Origin: Rhizobium sp. Root1334
GTDB taxonomy: Bacteria > Pseudomonadota > Alphaproteobacteria > Rhizobiales > Rhizobiaceae
Length of the DNA: 64,000 nt
Assembly (NCBI RefSeq): GCF_001426665.1
Contig: NZ_LMEY01000001.1
Span: forward strand, 316,054-380,053
Direction: 5' to 3'
Positions within the stretch are counted from its first letter, which is position 1; each line of letters opens with the position of its first letter. This document shows, in pieces, positions 16,904-24,004 of the stretch. Both the position numbers and the translations under genes were made by a program. The notes beneath the pieces were generated by a model. That model had not been told where the DNA came from. It did no database searches and saw only the letters and a list, made by a program, of their open reading frames with translations.

Positions 16904-17025
16904 CTCCGCCATCCTCGCCTAGTGGCGGGAATCCAGTGACCCGACGTCCCTCGGGTCAAAAGACTCTTTCAACCCAAAGACTTGGGCTGGCTGGATCTCT
17001 GTGACGAACACAGAGATGACGGCGG
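16904..17025. repeat. Intergenic mosaic repeat, copy 2
   Basis: Second copy of the element at 12042-12180, in the 374-base gap between dmeR and the beta-lactamase gene. It begins CTCCGCCATCCTCGCC and ends GATGACGGCGG (near-inverted termini). Internal hairpins include TGACCC/GGGTCA and CTCTGTG-ACGAA-CACAGAG. Same orientation as copy 1 but about 17 bases shorter, lacking one internal hairpin block. Nothing else is evident in the gap except the dmeR promoter side. Confidence 0.8.
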
Positions 17026-17084
17026 TTGGAAGTGCGCTTGGTCTCCTCAAACGGCCACACGCAATTTTCAAAACCGGCAAGTGT

Positions 17085-17969
17085 TTAAGCCACCATCCCA
17101 GCGATCAGCTTGCCGACTTCGGCAAACACCGGCTCAAGCTCCTTGGTCGGTTTCGTGCCTTCGGCGATATAGACCGAGGCAAGAATCGTGTGGCCTTCAG
17201 CGGGACGCATGAAGCCGATATCGCCGGCCTCGCCGCGGCCGCTGGTGCCGGTTTTTTCACCGATGGTCCAGTCCTTCGGGAGCCCTGCCCGCAAGCGCCG
17301 GTCGCCTGTCGTATTGGCGACGAGCCAGGCAGAAAACTGATCGCGCGATGCGGGTGAAAGCACGTCCCCGATCAGAAGCTTGCCGAGCGTCTCCGTCATC
17401 GCCTTTGGTGACGTCGTGTCGCGCGGATCGCCGATCTTTGCCTCGTTGAGTTCCGGCTCGATCCGGTCGAGACGGGTGGTCTCATCGCCGATCGAGCGCA
17501 GCCAGTCCGTCAGCCCCTTCGGACCACCAAAGCTCGCCAGAAGCAGGTTGCCGGCGGCATTGTCGCTGTAACGGACCGTTGCATCGCACAGTTCGCGCAC
17601 CGTCATACCGCCGCCGACATGTTTTTCCACGATCGGTGAATAGGACAGAAGATGTTTTTTCGAGATCGGAATCCGCCGGTCGAGCTTTTCTTCGCCCTTA
17701 TCGGCACGCGCCAGTGCGAAGGCAGCGGCCAGCGCCTTGAAGGTCGAGCACATGGCAAAGCGTTCATCCGGCCGGTGGGCAAAGGACGCCTTGGTTTTCG
17801 TGTCGAGGACATAGACGCCGAGGCGGCCGCCGGTGCGTTTTTCCAGCGCGGTCAACTGCTGTTCGATGTCATTGCTCGCAGCAAGGACCAGATTTGGCGC
17901 AAAACCGATGCTGGGAAGAAGCAGGCCGGAGCCGATGATGAAGGACCGGCGATTGAACGTGAACGACAT
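17085..17969 (-). CDS. Class A beta-lactamase, probably Tat-exported
   Basis: Periplasmic serine beta-lactamase of 294 residues. All class A elements are present: SxxK in MCSTFKALA, SDN in VRYSDNAAG, the omega-loop glutamate in EPELNEA and KTG in GEKTGTSGRG. A cysteine just before the catalytic serine recalls class A carbapenemases, but its disulphide partner position after KTG is serine here, so the bond is absent. Residues 1-30 hold NRRSFIIGSG plus a hydrophobic stretch ending LAAS, a twin-arginine signal. The start at 17969 has GGAGA nine bases upstream; the longer frame is unsupported. No ampR-type regulator is adjacent. Spectrum cannot be predicted by eye; intrinsic chromosomal enzymes of this type are common in rhizobia. 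Confidence 0.92.
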   Translation of the reverse strand: MSFTFNRRSFIIGSGLLLPSIGFAPNLVLAASNDIEQQLTALEKRTGGRLGVYVLDTKTKASFAHRPDERFAMCSTFKALAAAFALARADKGEEKLDRRIPISKKHLLSYSPIVEKHVGGGMTVRELCDATVRYSDNAAGNLLLASFGGPKGLTDWLRSIGDETTRLDRIEPELNEAKIGDPRDTTSPKAMTETLGKLLIGDVLSPASRDQFSAWLVANTTGDRRLRAGLPKDWTIGEKTGTSGRGEAGDIGFMRPAEGHTILASVYIAEGTKPTKELEPVFAEVGKLIAGMVA

Positions 17970-18164
17970 GCGATAGGGTCTCCGTGGATGACTGCGCTGA
18001 CGGACCAACATCTTGATCAGAATGACGAATATTAGCCATCCCTCAACCAGATACTGTGCGCTTGAGCCAATGGGTAGGCAGCGATTGTGGCCGGTCTTGG
18101 CCGGAAACATGGCCGTTCAGAATCTTGTTTCAGCCTTAAAAATTAACAGGCCCGAGAATTCCCG

Positions 18165-18193
18165 TTGACATTTCGTCGAAAAAGGCGACATTG
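18165..18193 (+). promoter_or_regulatory. Probable sigma-70 promoter of the leader/GNAT unit
   Basis: TTGACA at 18165-18170, 17 bases, then ACATTG at 18188-18193 (weak -10). A start about seven bases later would fall on or next to the leader ATG at 18200, so the leader peptide may be translated from a leaderless message. Confidence 0.5.
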
Positions 18194-18199
18194 CCCGCC

Positions 18200-18250
18200 A
18201 TGATCAGAACCGCGAACATCGCCCGTTGGTATTTTACGCTGCTCCCATAG
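18200..18250 (+). CDS. Candidate attenuator leader peptide with consecutive Trp-Tyr-Phe codons (16 residues)
   Basis: MIRTANIARWYFTLLP, stop at 18248-18250. Codons 10-12 are TGG TAT TTT. GCTGC (18238-18242) can pair with GCGGC (18253-18257); GCGGCT (18253-18258) can instead pair with AGCCGC (18277-18282), which would break the terminator at 18276-18295. A ribosome held at Trp/Tyr/Phe covers the first element and allows the anti-terminator; one that reaches the stop covers the second element and allows termination. This is the layout of amino-acid attenuators such as trpL. No strong ribosome site precedes the ATG, consistent with leaderless translation. Function is inferred from architecture only. 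Confidence 0.65.
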   Translation: MIRTANIARWYFTLLP

Positions 18251-18275
18251 GTGCGGCTGTCTGATCTCGTTCAAC

Positions 18276-18302
18276 AAGCCGCCATCAGGCGGCTTTTGTT
18301 TT
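18276..18302 (+). terminator. Attenuator terminator upstream of the GNAT gene
   Basis: Stem AAGCCGCC / GGCGGCTT (18276-18283, 18288-18295), loop ATCA, tail TTGTTTTT. It ends about 40 bases before the GNAT start and 25 bases after the leader stop, so it acts within the transcript leader rather than at the end of a gene. Confidence 0.85.
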
Positions 18303-18344
18303 TGGATGGCACCTGATGGCGCAAAAGCCATAAGGAGCCTTGAA

Positions 18345-18848
18345 ATGCTGCAGACTGCCACTCCGACATCCCTTCTCCATCCCGCCACACGCGCGCCGAT
18401 GGTCACGATCCGTACCGCCAAGCAGCGCGACCTGCCTGCCCTGCGCGAACTGATCACCGAGCTTGCCGCCCATCATGGCGATGCCGCCGCTGTGACCCCG
18501 GAAAATCTCGAGCGTGACCTGTTCGGCCGCATGCCCTGGATCACCGCGCTTGTCGCCGAGGCCGCTGGCGAACTGATCGGCTACGCCATTCTCGTGCCGC
18601 TCTACCGTGCCCAGCAGGGTGCGCGCGGCATGGAACTGCACCATCTCTACGTCCGCCCGGCCCATCGCGGCACCGGCATCGGCCGTCATCTGGTCGCCAA
18701 GGCCCGCGAACAGGCCCGAATGGCCGGCGCCACCTATCTCTCGGTCAGTGCCGCCACCGGCAATTTCCAGGCACATCGTTTCTACGAATCGGAAAACTTC
18801 ACGCCCGGCCCGGTGACCGGCATGCGCTATCTGCAGACACTCGCCTGA
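18345..18848 (+). CDS. GNAT family N-acetyltransferase
   Basis: Transfers an acetyl group from acetyl-CoA to an amine; 167 residues covering one GNAT fold. The acetyl-CoA loop is VRPAHRGTGIGRHLVAKA near 105-122, followed by LSVSAATGNFQAHRFYESENF (motif B). GGAG eight bases before the ATG at 18345 fixes the start; an upstream in-frame ATG at 18306 overlaps the terminator tail. The gene lies behind a candidate Trp/Tyr/Phe attenuator, which suggests a substrate or role tied to aromatic amino acid supply; that is inference. No partner gene follows; hicB is convergent. Confidence 0.88.
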   Translation: MLQTATPTSLLHPATRAPMVTIRTAKQRDLPALRELITELAAHHGDAAAVTPENLERDLFGRMPWITALVAEAAGELIGYAILVPLYRAQQGARGMELHHLYVRPAHRGTGIGRHLVAKAREQARMAGATYLSVSAATGNFQAHRFYESENFTPGPVTGMRYLQTLA

Positions 18849-18933
18849 GGCGGGTCATTTCAAGGCAGCAGCATTATGGCGATGGGCGCGTTCGCAAGGG
18901 CGCGCCTTGGCCCTTCAGGGACGGAAACAGCCT

Positions 18934-19275
18934 TTATGCCGCTTTTGCCGCCGCTGCTTTTGCCAGCACTTCGGCTGCCCATTGGTTGAGGCTCTTTCCC
19001 GACAGTTCCGCCGCCTTGGCGGCCTGGGCATGCACATCCGGGTCAACGCGAAACATCATCTTGCCGGAATACGATTTTTGCGGATCCTTGCCGATCTTCG
19101 CGCAGGTGTCGATATAGTCATCGACAGCCTCGTGGAACGCCGCCTTCAGATCGGCAACCGTATCGGCATGAAACCCGACGCCATCGGTAATGCCTGCGAT
19201 ACGGCCGAAAAAGACTTCGTCTTCCGCGTCATAGTCGATCCGCGCTGCGTAACCCTTGTAGGACATGATGTTCAT
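18934..19275 (-). CDS. hicB: HicB family antitoxin
   Basis: Antitoxin and autorepressor of a HicAB toxin-antitoxin pair, 113 residues. The N-terminal partial RNase-H-like fold (YKGYAARIDYDAEDEVFFGRI) and FHADTVADLKAAFHEAVDDYI motif are standard; a C-terminal ribbon-helix-helix (SGKMMFRVDPDVHAQAAKAAELSGKS, split by convention) binds DNA. It overlaps the hicA stop by four bases (ATGA), giving translational coupling with the toxin first. ATG at 19266 (MSYKG) is an alternative start. Confidence 0.92.
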   Translation of the reverse strand: MNIMSYKGYAARIDYDAEDEVFFGRIAGITDGVGFHADTVADLKAAFHEAVDDYIDTCAKIGKDPQKSYSGKMMFRVDPDVHAQAAKAAELSGKSLNQWAAEVLAKAAAAKAA

Positions 19276-19526
19276 GGTCTTACTCCTAGACGCAGCAGAA
19301 AGTCCCGCGCCGCCCGAACCTGATAGCGCTTTGCTTCTTTCGCCGGATGCGGACGATGGAAACTCTCCACCTCGCTTGCGAAAGAAAACCTGACGCGCGA
19401 ACCGTTACCTTCGATCAGAGTACACCCAGCCGCCAGAAGCAGGCTTTCGATATCGGCCCAATCGATCGTTCCGGACACAGGCTCCTTGAAGATCGCGGCA
19501 AGCGTTTTCCTATGCTTGCTGTTCAT
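19272..19526 (-). CDS. hicA: HicA family toxin, variant active site
   Basis: Predicted mRNA interferase of the small dsRBD-like HicA fold, 84 residues. HicA usually carries a catalytic histidine in GSHxxF/Y; here the position reads GNGSRVRFSF, an arginine, while a downstream FHRPHP is histidine-rich. This longer HicA subtype may use the later histidines, or the toxin may be weakened. It is first in the operon, overlapping hicB by four bases. A 7-base inverted repeat overlaps its start codon and is a likely autoregulatory site. Confidence 0.88.
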   Translation of the reverse strand: MNSKHRKTLAAIFKEPVSGTIDWADIESLLLAAGCTLIEGNGSRVRFSFASEVESFHRPHPAKEAKRYQVRAARDFLLRLGVRP

Positions 19527-19553
19527 GCTAGCATTCTACTATCTGATAGCATG
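19524..19553. promoter_or_regulatory. Inverted repeat at the hicA start, candidate HicB operator
   Basis: CATGCTA (19524-19530) and TAGCATG (19547-19553) are perfect inverted arms with a 16-base spacer. The site overlaps the hicA start codon and its upstream region. Autorepression by HicB from such sites is known for the family; assignment here is by position. Confidence 0.5.
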
Positions 19554-19566
19554 TTATGCAAGCACG

Positions 19567-20484
19567 CTACTCCACCACCGGCACCGCCTTCAGATACGCC
19601 GCAATCGCCTCCCGGTCGGATGCCGGAAGCTTGGCCATGTTCTGCTGGACCTCGACCATCGAGCCGCCGGCCGAATCGAATTCCGGTGTGAAGCCGGTTT
19701 CGAGGTAGTTGACGATATCGCCTTCGCTCCAGGAGCCGATGCTCTTCGAGCCCGGCGTGATGTTGGGGATGCGGCCCTCGCCTTCCGGATTGGGCGCGCC
19801 CGCCAGCCATTGTGCCGTTTCGAAGCCACCCAAGCTATTGCGCGGCGTGTGGCATTCGCCGCAATGGCCGGGGCCTTCGACGAGATACTGGCCGCGGGCG
19901 ATTTTAGGATCGCTGGTATCAACGGTGACACGCGGCTTGTCGCTAAGGAACAACAGTTTCCAGCCGCCAAGTGTCAGGCGGATATTGTACGGAAACGGCA
20001 GATCGTGTGGTGGCGCCACGTTGGCGCTCTTCGGCAGGGTTTTGAGGAAGCCCCAGAGATCGTTGATATCCTTCGGTGCCATCCGAGCGTAGGAACCGTA
20101 GGGGAAGGACGGGTAAAGATGCTCTCCGTTCCTTCCGACGCCGCGTGTCATGGCGTCACCGAATTCCGCCAGCGTCCAGCTGCCGATGCCTGCCGTTTCA
20201 TCCGGGGAGATATTGGGCACATGAAAGGTGCCGAACGGGCTTTTCAGCGGCAATCCACCGGCGAGGACCAGCTTGGCGTCGCCTTCGGATTTCGCCGCCG
20301 CATGACAGCTGGTGCAGCCGCCTGCCCAGAATATCTGTTCGCCATTGGCAACATCCGGTTCACCAAGGTCGGCCCAATGCGATGCGGGCCATGGCTCGGG
20401 CTTGGTCAGAAACCAGGCGGCGCCACCGGCGATCGCGCCGAAGAAAACCACCGTCGTCACCAGTTTTCGAACCCGCAAACCCAT
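19567..20484 (-). CDS. Dihaem c-type cytochrome
   Basis: Periplasm-facing electron carrier of 305 residues. One N-terminal membrane anchor (residues about 8-27, KLVTTVVFFGAIAGGAAWFL) is followed by two class I haem sites, CTSCH near 57 and CGECH near 208, with later methionines as probable axial ligands. This is the architecture of small dihaem cytochromes that accept electrons from dehydrogenases. ATG at 20484 with GGAG six bases upstream is preferred over GTG at 20487. It follows the c556-type cytochrome gene by 87 bases on the same strand, so the two form a likely operon. The electron donor is not evident. Confidence 0.88.
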   Translation of the reverse strand: MGLRVRKLVTTVVFFGAIAGGAAWFLTKPEPWPASHWADLGEPDVANGEQIFWAGGCTSCHAAAKSEGDAKLVLAGGLPLKSPFGTFHVPNISPDETAGIGSWTLAEFGDAMTRGVGRNGEHLYPSFPYGSYARMAPKDINDLWGFLKTLPKSANVAPPHDLPFPYNIRLTLGGWKLLFLSDKPRVTVDTSDPKIARGQYLVEGPGHCGECHTPRNSLGGFETAQWLAGAPNPEGEGRIPNITPGSKSIGSWSEGDIVNYLETGFTPEFDSAGGSMVEVQQNMAKLPASDREAIAAYLKAVPVVE

Positions 20485-20571
20485 CACCCGCTCCTATTGC
20501 CGGAAAACACATTTGGCGCGCCGGGCCGGGCGCGCCAAAGATCGTCTTTTAGGGGAACGAGGCCCGCCGTG

Positions 20572-21009
20572 TCATTTCTTGATGCGGTAGGCCTGATGAC
20601 AGTCGCCGCAATTCTTGCCGATGACGCCAAGGGCTGCTCCGACGCCCGCCTGGTCAGCCGGAAGCTGGGCAAGCGCCATATCGGTGTCTGCACCGAGCTT
20701 GGCAGCCTTGGCCTTGAAGTCGTCCATGCTTTCCCAAATCTTCGGGCTGGCTTCGGAATTGGCTTCCGAGCCTGCCGGGAACTGATCCGGAAATGCCTTG
20801 ATATTGGTGCTGATCGTCGTCAGCGCCGTCTTGACGATCTCGGCGTCATACGGCTTTTCGCCCTTGGCGATACCGGCAAGCGCGCCCATCGATCCGCCGA
20901 CCTGCTTCATCAGTCCTTCACGGACCTTGACCGGATCATCCGCAGCGATGACGGCGCTTACGCCACAGCCTGCAATCACCATGGCCGTCAATATTGTTTT
21001 CAGCTTCAT
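20572..21009 (-). CDS. Cytochrome c556 / c-prime family protein
   Basis: Periplasmic four-helix-bundle cytochrome of 145 residues. Residues 1-20 are a signal peptide (MKLKTILTAMVIAGCGVSAV) with cleavage near VIAADD. The single haem site CGDCH lies near the C-terminus in GKNCGDCHQAYRIKK, the diagnostic position for this family. GGGAGA seven bases before 21009 fixes the start. First gene of a pair with the dihaem cytochrome. Role could be electron transfer or nitric oxide binding; sequence does not decide. Confidence 0.9.
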   Translation of the reverse strand: MKLKTILTAMVIAGCGVSAVIAADDPVKVREGLMKQVGGSMGALAGIAKGEKPYDAEIVKTALTTISTNIKAFPDQFPAGSEANSEASPKIWESMDDFKAKAAKLGADTDMALAQLPADQAGVGAALGVIGKNCGDCHQAYRIKK

Positions 21010-21184
21010 CCATGTCTCCCGGTCAGACACGGCCGCAGCGCTCCGGCGCGGCCTTCCTGTCAATGCGCCGGCATGATTGCATGTTGCGATCCCGAAGGAA
21101 GTAACATTTTTTTGAAATCAAGTTTATTACATTCATCGCAACGGCTTGAATTAACAGGAGTATTTTACTCATATTATTGGCAGA

Positions 21185-21823
21185 TCAGCCTTGCGACACC
21201 CATCCGTGCCAGGCCGTCAGCGCTGCCACCGCAATCAAAACCACGCCGACTGTCTTGCCGATGATCGCCGTGACGCGCGGGCTGGAGACGATGACATCCC
21301 GGCTGCGGCCGGCCGCCAGCGCCAAGCTGCCATAGACGGCGAGCTGGGTCAGCGAGATCATGATCGCCATGATCAGCGCCTGCGACCACACCGGCCCGAA
21401 CTGGGGTTTCAGGAACTGCGGATAGACGGCGAGCATGAACAGATAGGCTTTTGGATTGAGGATACTGGTCAGCGCGCCGCGCCGGAAGCTCGTCCAGAGC
21501 GACAGCCGGGATCCGGTCTCGACCGAGGCGATCGCGATGCTGCTGCGGGCAAGCGACAGGCCGATCCAGGCGATATAGGCTGCCCCTGCAAGCAGGAGCA
21601 CATTGAACAGTTCAGGCACCAGGTGCAGCAGGAAGCCGACGCCGAGCGCCGCATAGAGCGTATGGAACACGCCGCCCGCCATAATGCCGGCTGTCGCCGT
21701 CAGGCCCGAAGCCCGGCCGCCGGTCAGTGCATTGGCCATGACGAACACCATATCCATGCCGGGCACGATAATGATGCCGAAGAGAAGCGTGAAGAACAGC
21801 CAGAGATTTTCCGCGTAAGTCAT
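21185..21823 (-). CDS. LysE/RhtB family amino acid exporter
   Basis: Inner-membrane exporter of about six helices, 212 residues, of the family that exports lysine, homoserine or threonine-type metabolites. Diagnostic stretches are FGIIIVPGMDMVFVMANAL near 15-33 (the family PGP region), LGVGFLLHLVPELFNVLLLAGAAYIAW near 60-85 and LTSILNPKAYLFMLAVYPQF near 120. The longest frame extends 170 residues further upstream through the divergent regulator and is an artefact. It faces a YafY regulator across a 138-base spacer with a perfect palindrome, so that regulator very likely controls it. Substrate unknown. Confidence 0.88.
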   Translation of the reverse strand: MTYAENLWLFFTLLFGIIIVPGMDMVFVMANALTGGRASGLTATAGIMAGGVFHTLYAALGVGFLLHLVPELFNVLLLAGAAYIAWIGLSLARSSIAIASVETGSRLSLWTSFRRGALTSILNPKAYLFMLAVYPQFLKPQFGPVWSQALIMAIMISLTQLAVYGSLALAAGRSRDVIVSSPRVTAIIGKTVGVVLIAVAALTAWHGWVSQG

Positions 21824-21910
21824 GTCAGTTATCCGTTGATCGAGAGAGAGGCGCATTTTGCACAACGCTTTTTTTTCAAGCGCTTGCCAACATGCTATAC
21901 CCTCACCCAA

Positions 21911-21928
21911 CTGACAGGGTTCTGTCAG
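21911..21928. promoter_or_regulatory. Palindromic operator between LysE and YafY genes
   Basis: CTGACAG, GGTT, CTGTCAG: perfect 7-base arms with a 4-base centre, 33 bases before the yafY-type start and 88 bases from the exporter start. Position and symmetry make it the likely binding site of the adjacent HTH-WYL regulator. Confidence 0.7.
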
Positions 21929-21961
21929 GAGCGTTTCGCCTGATGCAAGAAAAGGTGACCC

Positions 21962-22672
21962 ATGCGCAAGGCATCGCGCCTGTTCGAGATCATCCAGATT
22001 CTGCGGCTTGCCACGCGGCCGGTGACGGCGGCTGAGATCGCCGAAACGCTGGAAGTGACGGTCCGCTCGATCTACCGGGATATCGCCGCCCTTCAGGCGA
22101 TGCGGGTGCCGATCGAGGGCGGGCGCGGCATCGGCTATATCATGCGGCCCGGCTTCGACCTGCCGCCACTGATGTTTTCGATCGAGGAAACGGAGGCAAT
22201 CGTGCTGGCCCTGGCGCTGCTTGAGCGCACCGGCGATGCGGAACTGAAGGACGCTGCCCGGCGGGTCAACCAGAAGATTGCCGGGGCCATACCGGTGCCG
22301 CTGCGCCAGACATTGCAGTCCAAGGCCCTGCATGCCTGGGGTACGATCGCACCGCCGCCGTCAGGGCTCGATCTGGCGCTGGTGCGCCGGGCGATCCGCG
22401 ACGAACAGAAACTGACGCTCGACTATCGCGATGAACTCGGCCGCGCCAGTGAACGCACAGTCCGGCCGCTGGCACTGATCTATTACTCCACCACCGCGGT
22501 CGTGGTCGCCTGGTGTGAACTGCGCCAGGCCATCCGCAATTTCCGCGCCGACCGGGTGGAAAATTGCGACGAGACGCAAGAGAATTTTCGCGGTGAAGGC
22601 GACGGCCTGCGGGACATGTGGATCAAGGGGTGGCGGACCGGGTCACCGGCCCCTCCACTGGGCGTCAGCTGA
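21962..22672 (+). CDS. YafY-type HTH/WYL transcriptional regulator
   Basis: 236-residue DNA-binding protein. Residues 1-60 form a DeoR-like winged helix (RLFEIIQILRLATRPVTAAE, LEVTVRSIYRDIAALQAM), and residues about 135-215 form a WYL ligand-sensing domain, here with LTLDYRDELGRASERTVRPLAL and AWCELR. It is divergent to a LysE exporter with a shared palindrome, so it probably senses the exported amino acid or a derivative. It starts at ATG 21962; the AAAGGTGACCC stretch gives a modest ribosome site. Confidence 0.9.
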   Translation: MRKASRLFEIIQILRLATRPVTAAEIAETLEVTVRSIYRDIAALQAMRVPIEGGRGIGYIMRPGFDLPPLMFSIEETEAIVLALALLERTGDAELKDAARRVNQKIAGAIPVPLRQTLQSKALHAWGTIAPPPSGLDLALVRRAIRDEQKLTLDYRDELGRASERTVRPLALIYYSTTAVVVAWCELRQAIRNFRADRVENCDETQENFRGEGDGLRDMWIKGWRTGSPAPPLGVS

Positions 22673-22681
22673 AGAATACGC

Positions 22682-22912
22682 TTATTTCGTCGCCCCGTGC
22701 GCCGGCCCCTCTTCCTTCACCTGCCGCGGCGTCGGCGCCGTAATCACGCCGTGGTCGGGATCGTGCACATCCTGGCCTTTCGAACCATCGGCGGCGGTTG
22801 TCCGTTCGCGTTCGCGGCTGGTGCGCAGCGTCTCACGCAGGCTCACCGCCTCCTCGATGAGTGCAGTCAGCTCCCCTTCGGACAGGTCGGATAGATCAAA
22901 GGTCTTCGCCAT
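22682..22912 (-). CDS. Small charged hypothetical protein, 76 residues
   Basis: I do not recognise a named family. Residues 1-37 are helical and acidic (FDLSDLSEGELTALIEEAVS), followed by an Arg/Glu-rich segment (TSRERERTTAADGSKGQD) and a Pro/Gly-rich tail (DPDHGVITAPTPRQVKEEGP), probably disordered. GGAGA seven bases before the start supports it. It is convergent with the yafY-type gene (10-base gap) and lies 91 bases downstream of the metallophosphoesterase on the same strand. Confidence 0.65.
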   Translation of the reverse strand: MAKTFDLSDLSEGELTALIEEAVSLRETLRTSRERERTTAADGSKGQDVHDPDHGVITAPTPRQVKEEGPAHGATK

Positions 22913-23003
22913 AGTCGTCTCCTCGGCTTGATTGGACCAGAGGTAAACGCACGACTCGGCAAAACGGCTCACGCTGATGGAAATTTTCAGGCGGTGGCCC
23001 GCG

Positions 23004-23858
23004 TCAGGCGCCGAGCCGTATCACCCGGCTCTCTTCCCGCCCAAACCCTTCGATCTCCATCCGGTCCTGAAAGACCGCGACGATCGCAAAGGTGTTTTCG
23101 TCCGGCGTGTCGACCATGCCCTTGAACGTCACGAACGGACGGCCGCCGACCTCGCCGAAATTGCCGACATGGTTGTGGCCGCAGAAATAGCCGCGAAAGC
23201 AGGCAAAACCGGTGAGCAGGTCAACGATCCGCGCGCTATCCCACATGTTGTGGCTGTTGGGCGGAAAGACAGGATAGTGGCCAAGCACAAGAACGGTTTC
23301 GCCATCGGTCTCAGCTTTCTCCATCACCTGCTTGAGCCACCCGAATTGTTCGTCGCTGAGCGAACCGTTCCAGGTCTGCGCATTGATGGCGCCTTCAGCG
23401 ACAAGTGCCTCCAGCCGCTCCACGGCCAGCGTTGTGCACGGATCTTCTGGCGGCGCTGAAAACGTACTGACATCATTGCCATCCAGGACGACGAAGCGCC
23501 AGGAGCCAATGGCAAAATCATAATAGCGGGCGGGCATGCCGAGCCGTTCCGCCACATGACCCAGATGTTCCGGCGCCACTGCGAAATCGTGATTGCCGAG
23601 CAGGAACAGGGCCTTGTGGCGCAGAGCTTCATAGACAGGCAGGATATCGTCAAAACTGTCCCAATCGCGATCGATGATATCGCCGAGCGTCATCACAAAA
23701 TCGAGATCAGCCGCGTTGAAAATCGTTATGGCGTCGGCAAGCTTGGCGAGGCTTTGGGCATAATGCCGGTTCATCGCCTCGTGCGGCGCAATATCGGCAT
23801 ATTGCGGGTCGGCGACGATGCCGAAGCGGAGCACAGGTATTTCGGTGTTGTTTTGCAT
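23004..23858 (-). CDS. Calcineurin-like metallophosphoesterase (ADP-ribose/CDP-alcohol diphosphatase type)
   Basis: Binuclear metal phosphohydrolase, 284 residues, cytoplasmic. All five metallophosphoesterase blocks are visible in order: DPQYAD near 18, GDIIDRD near 60, GNHDFA near 88, GHYPVF near 193 and GHNHVG near 225. The DPQY opening and GNHD block resemble Mn-dependent ADP-ribose/CDP-alcohol diphosphatases. Ribosome site is weak (GGCG). It stands alone, with a strong bidirectional terminator upstream that belongs to sodB. Substrate remains a family-level guess. Confidence 0.85.
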   Translation of the reverse strand: MQNNTEIPVLRFGIVADPQYADIAPHEAMNRHYAQSLAKLADAITIFNAADLDFVMTLGDIIDRDWDSFDDILPVYEALRHKALFLLGNHDFAVAPEHLGHVAERLGMPARYYDFAIGSWRFVVLDGNDVSTFSAPPEDPCTTLAVERLEALVAEGAINAQTWNGSLSDEQFGWLKQVMEKAETDGETVLVLGHYPVFPPNSHNMWDSARIVDLLTGFACFRGYFCGHNHVGNFGEVGGRPFVTFKGMVDTPDENTFAIVAVFQDRMEIEGFGREESRVIRLGA

Positions 23859-23947
23859 CGCGCCTGCCTAGAACCGGCCTGTGACAGCCGCATGACATCT
23901 GCGCGTGAAAACGGCAAATCTCAAGACGGTACAGGACCTTGCCAAAA

Positions 23948-23984
23948 CGAAAACACCCGGCGCTTGTGACGCCGGGTGTTTTCG
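23948..23984. terminator. Strong rho-independent terminator after sodB
   Basis: A perfect 15-base stem (CGAAAACACCCGGCG and its complement) with loop CTTGTGA. The A/T-rich outer stem gives a U-run in both directions. It lies 20 bases after the sodB stop. Confidence 0.88.
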
Positions 23985-24004
23985 CAATTCGATAAGCGGG
24001 TTGC

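Noticed and set aside
21832-22333. N-terminal extension of the LysE frame into the yafY-type gene
   Set aside because: It lacks membrane helices, overlaps a real divergent gene and its operator; ATG at 21823 gives normal LysE length.
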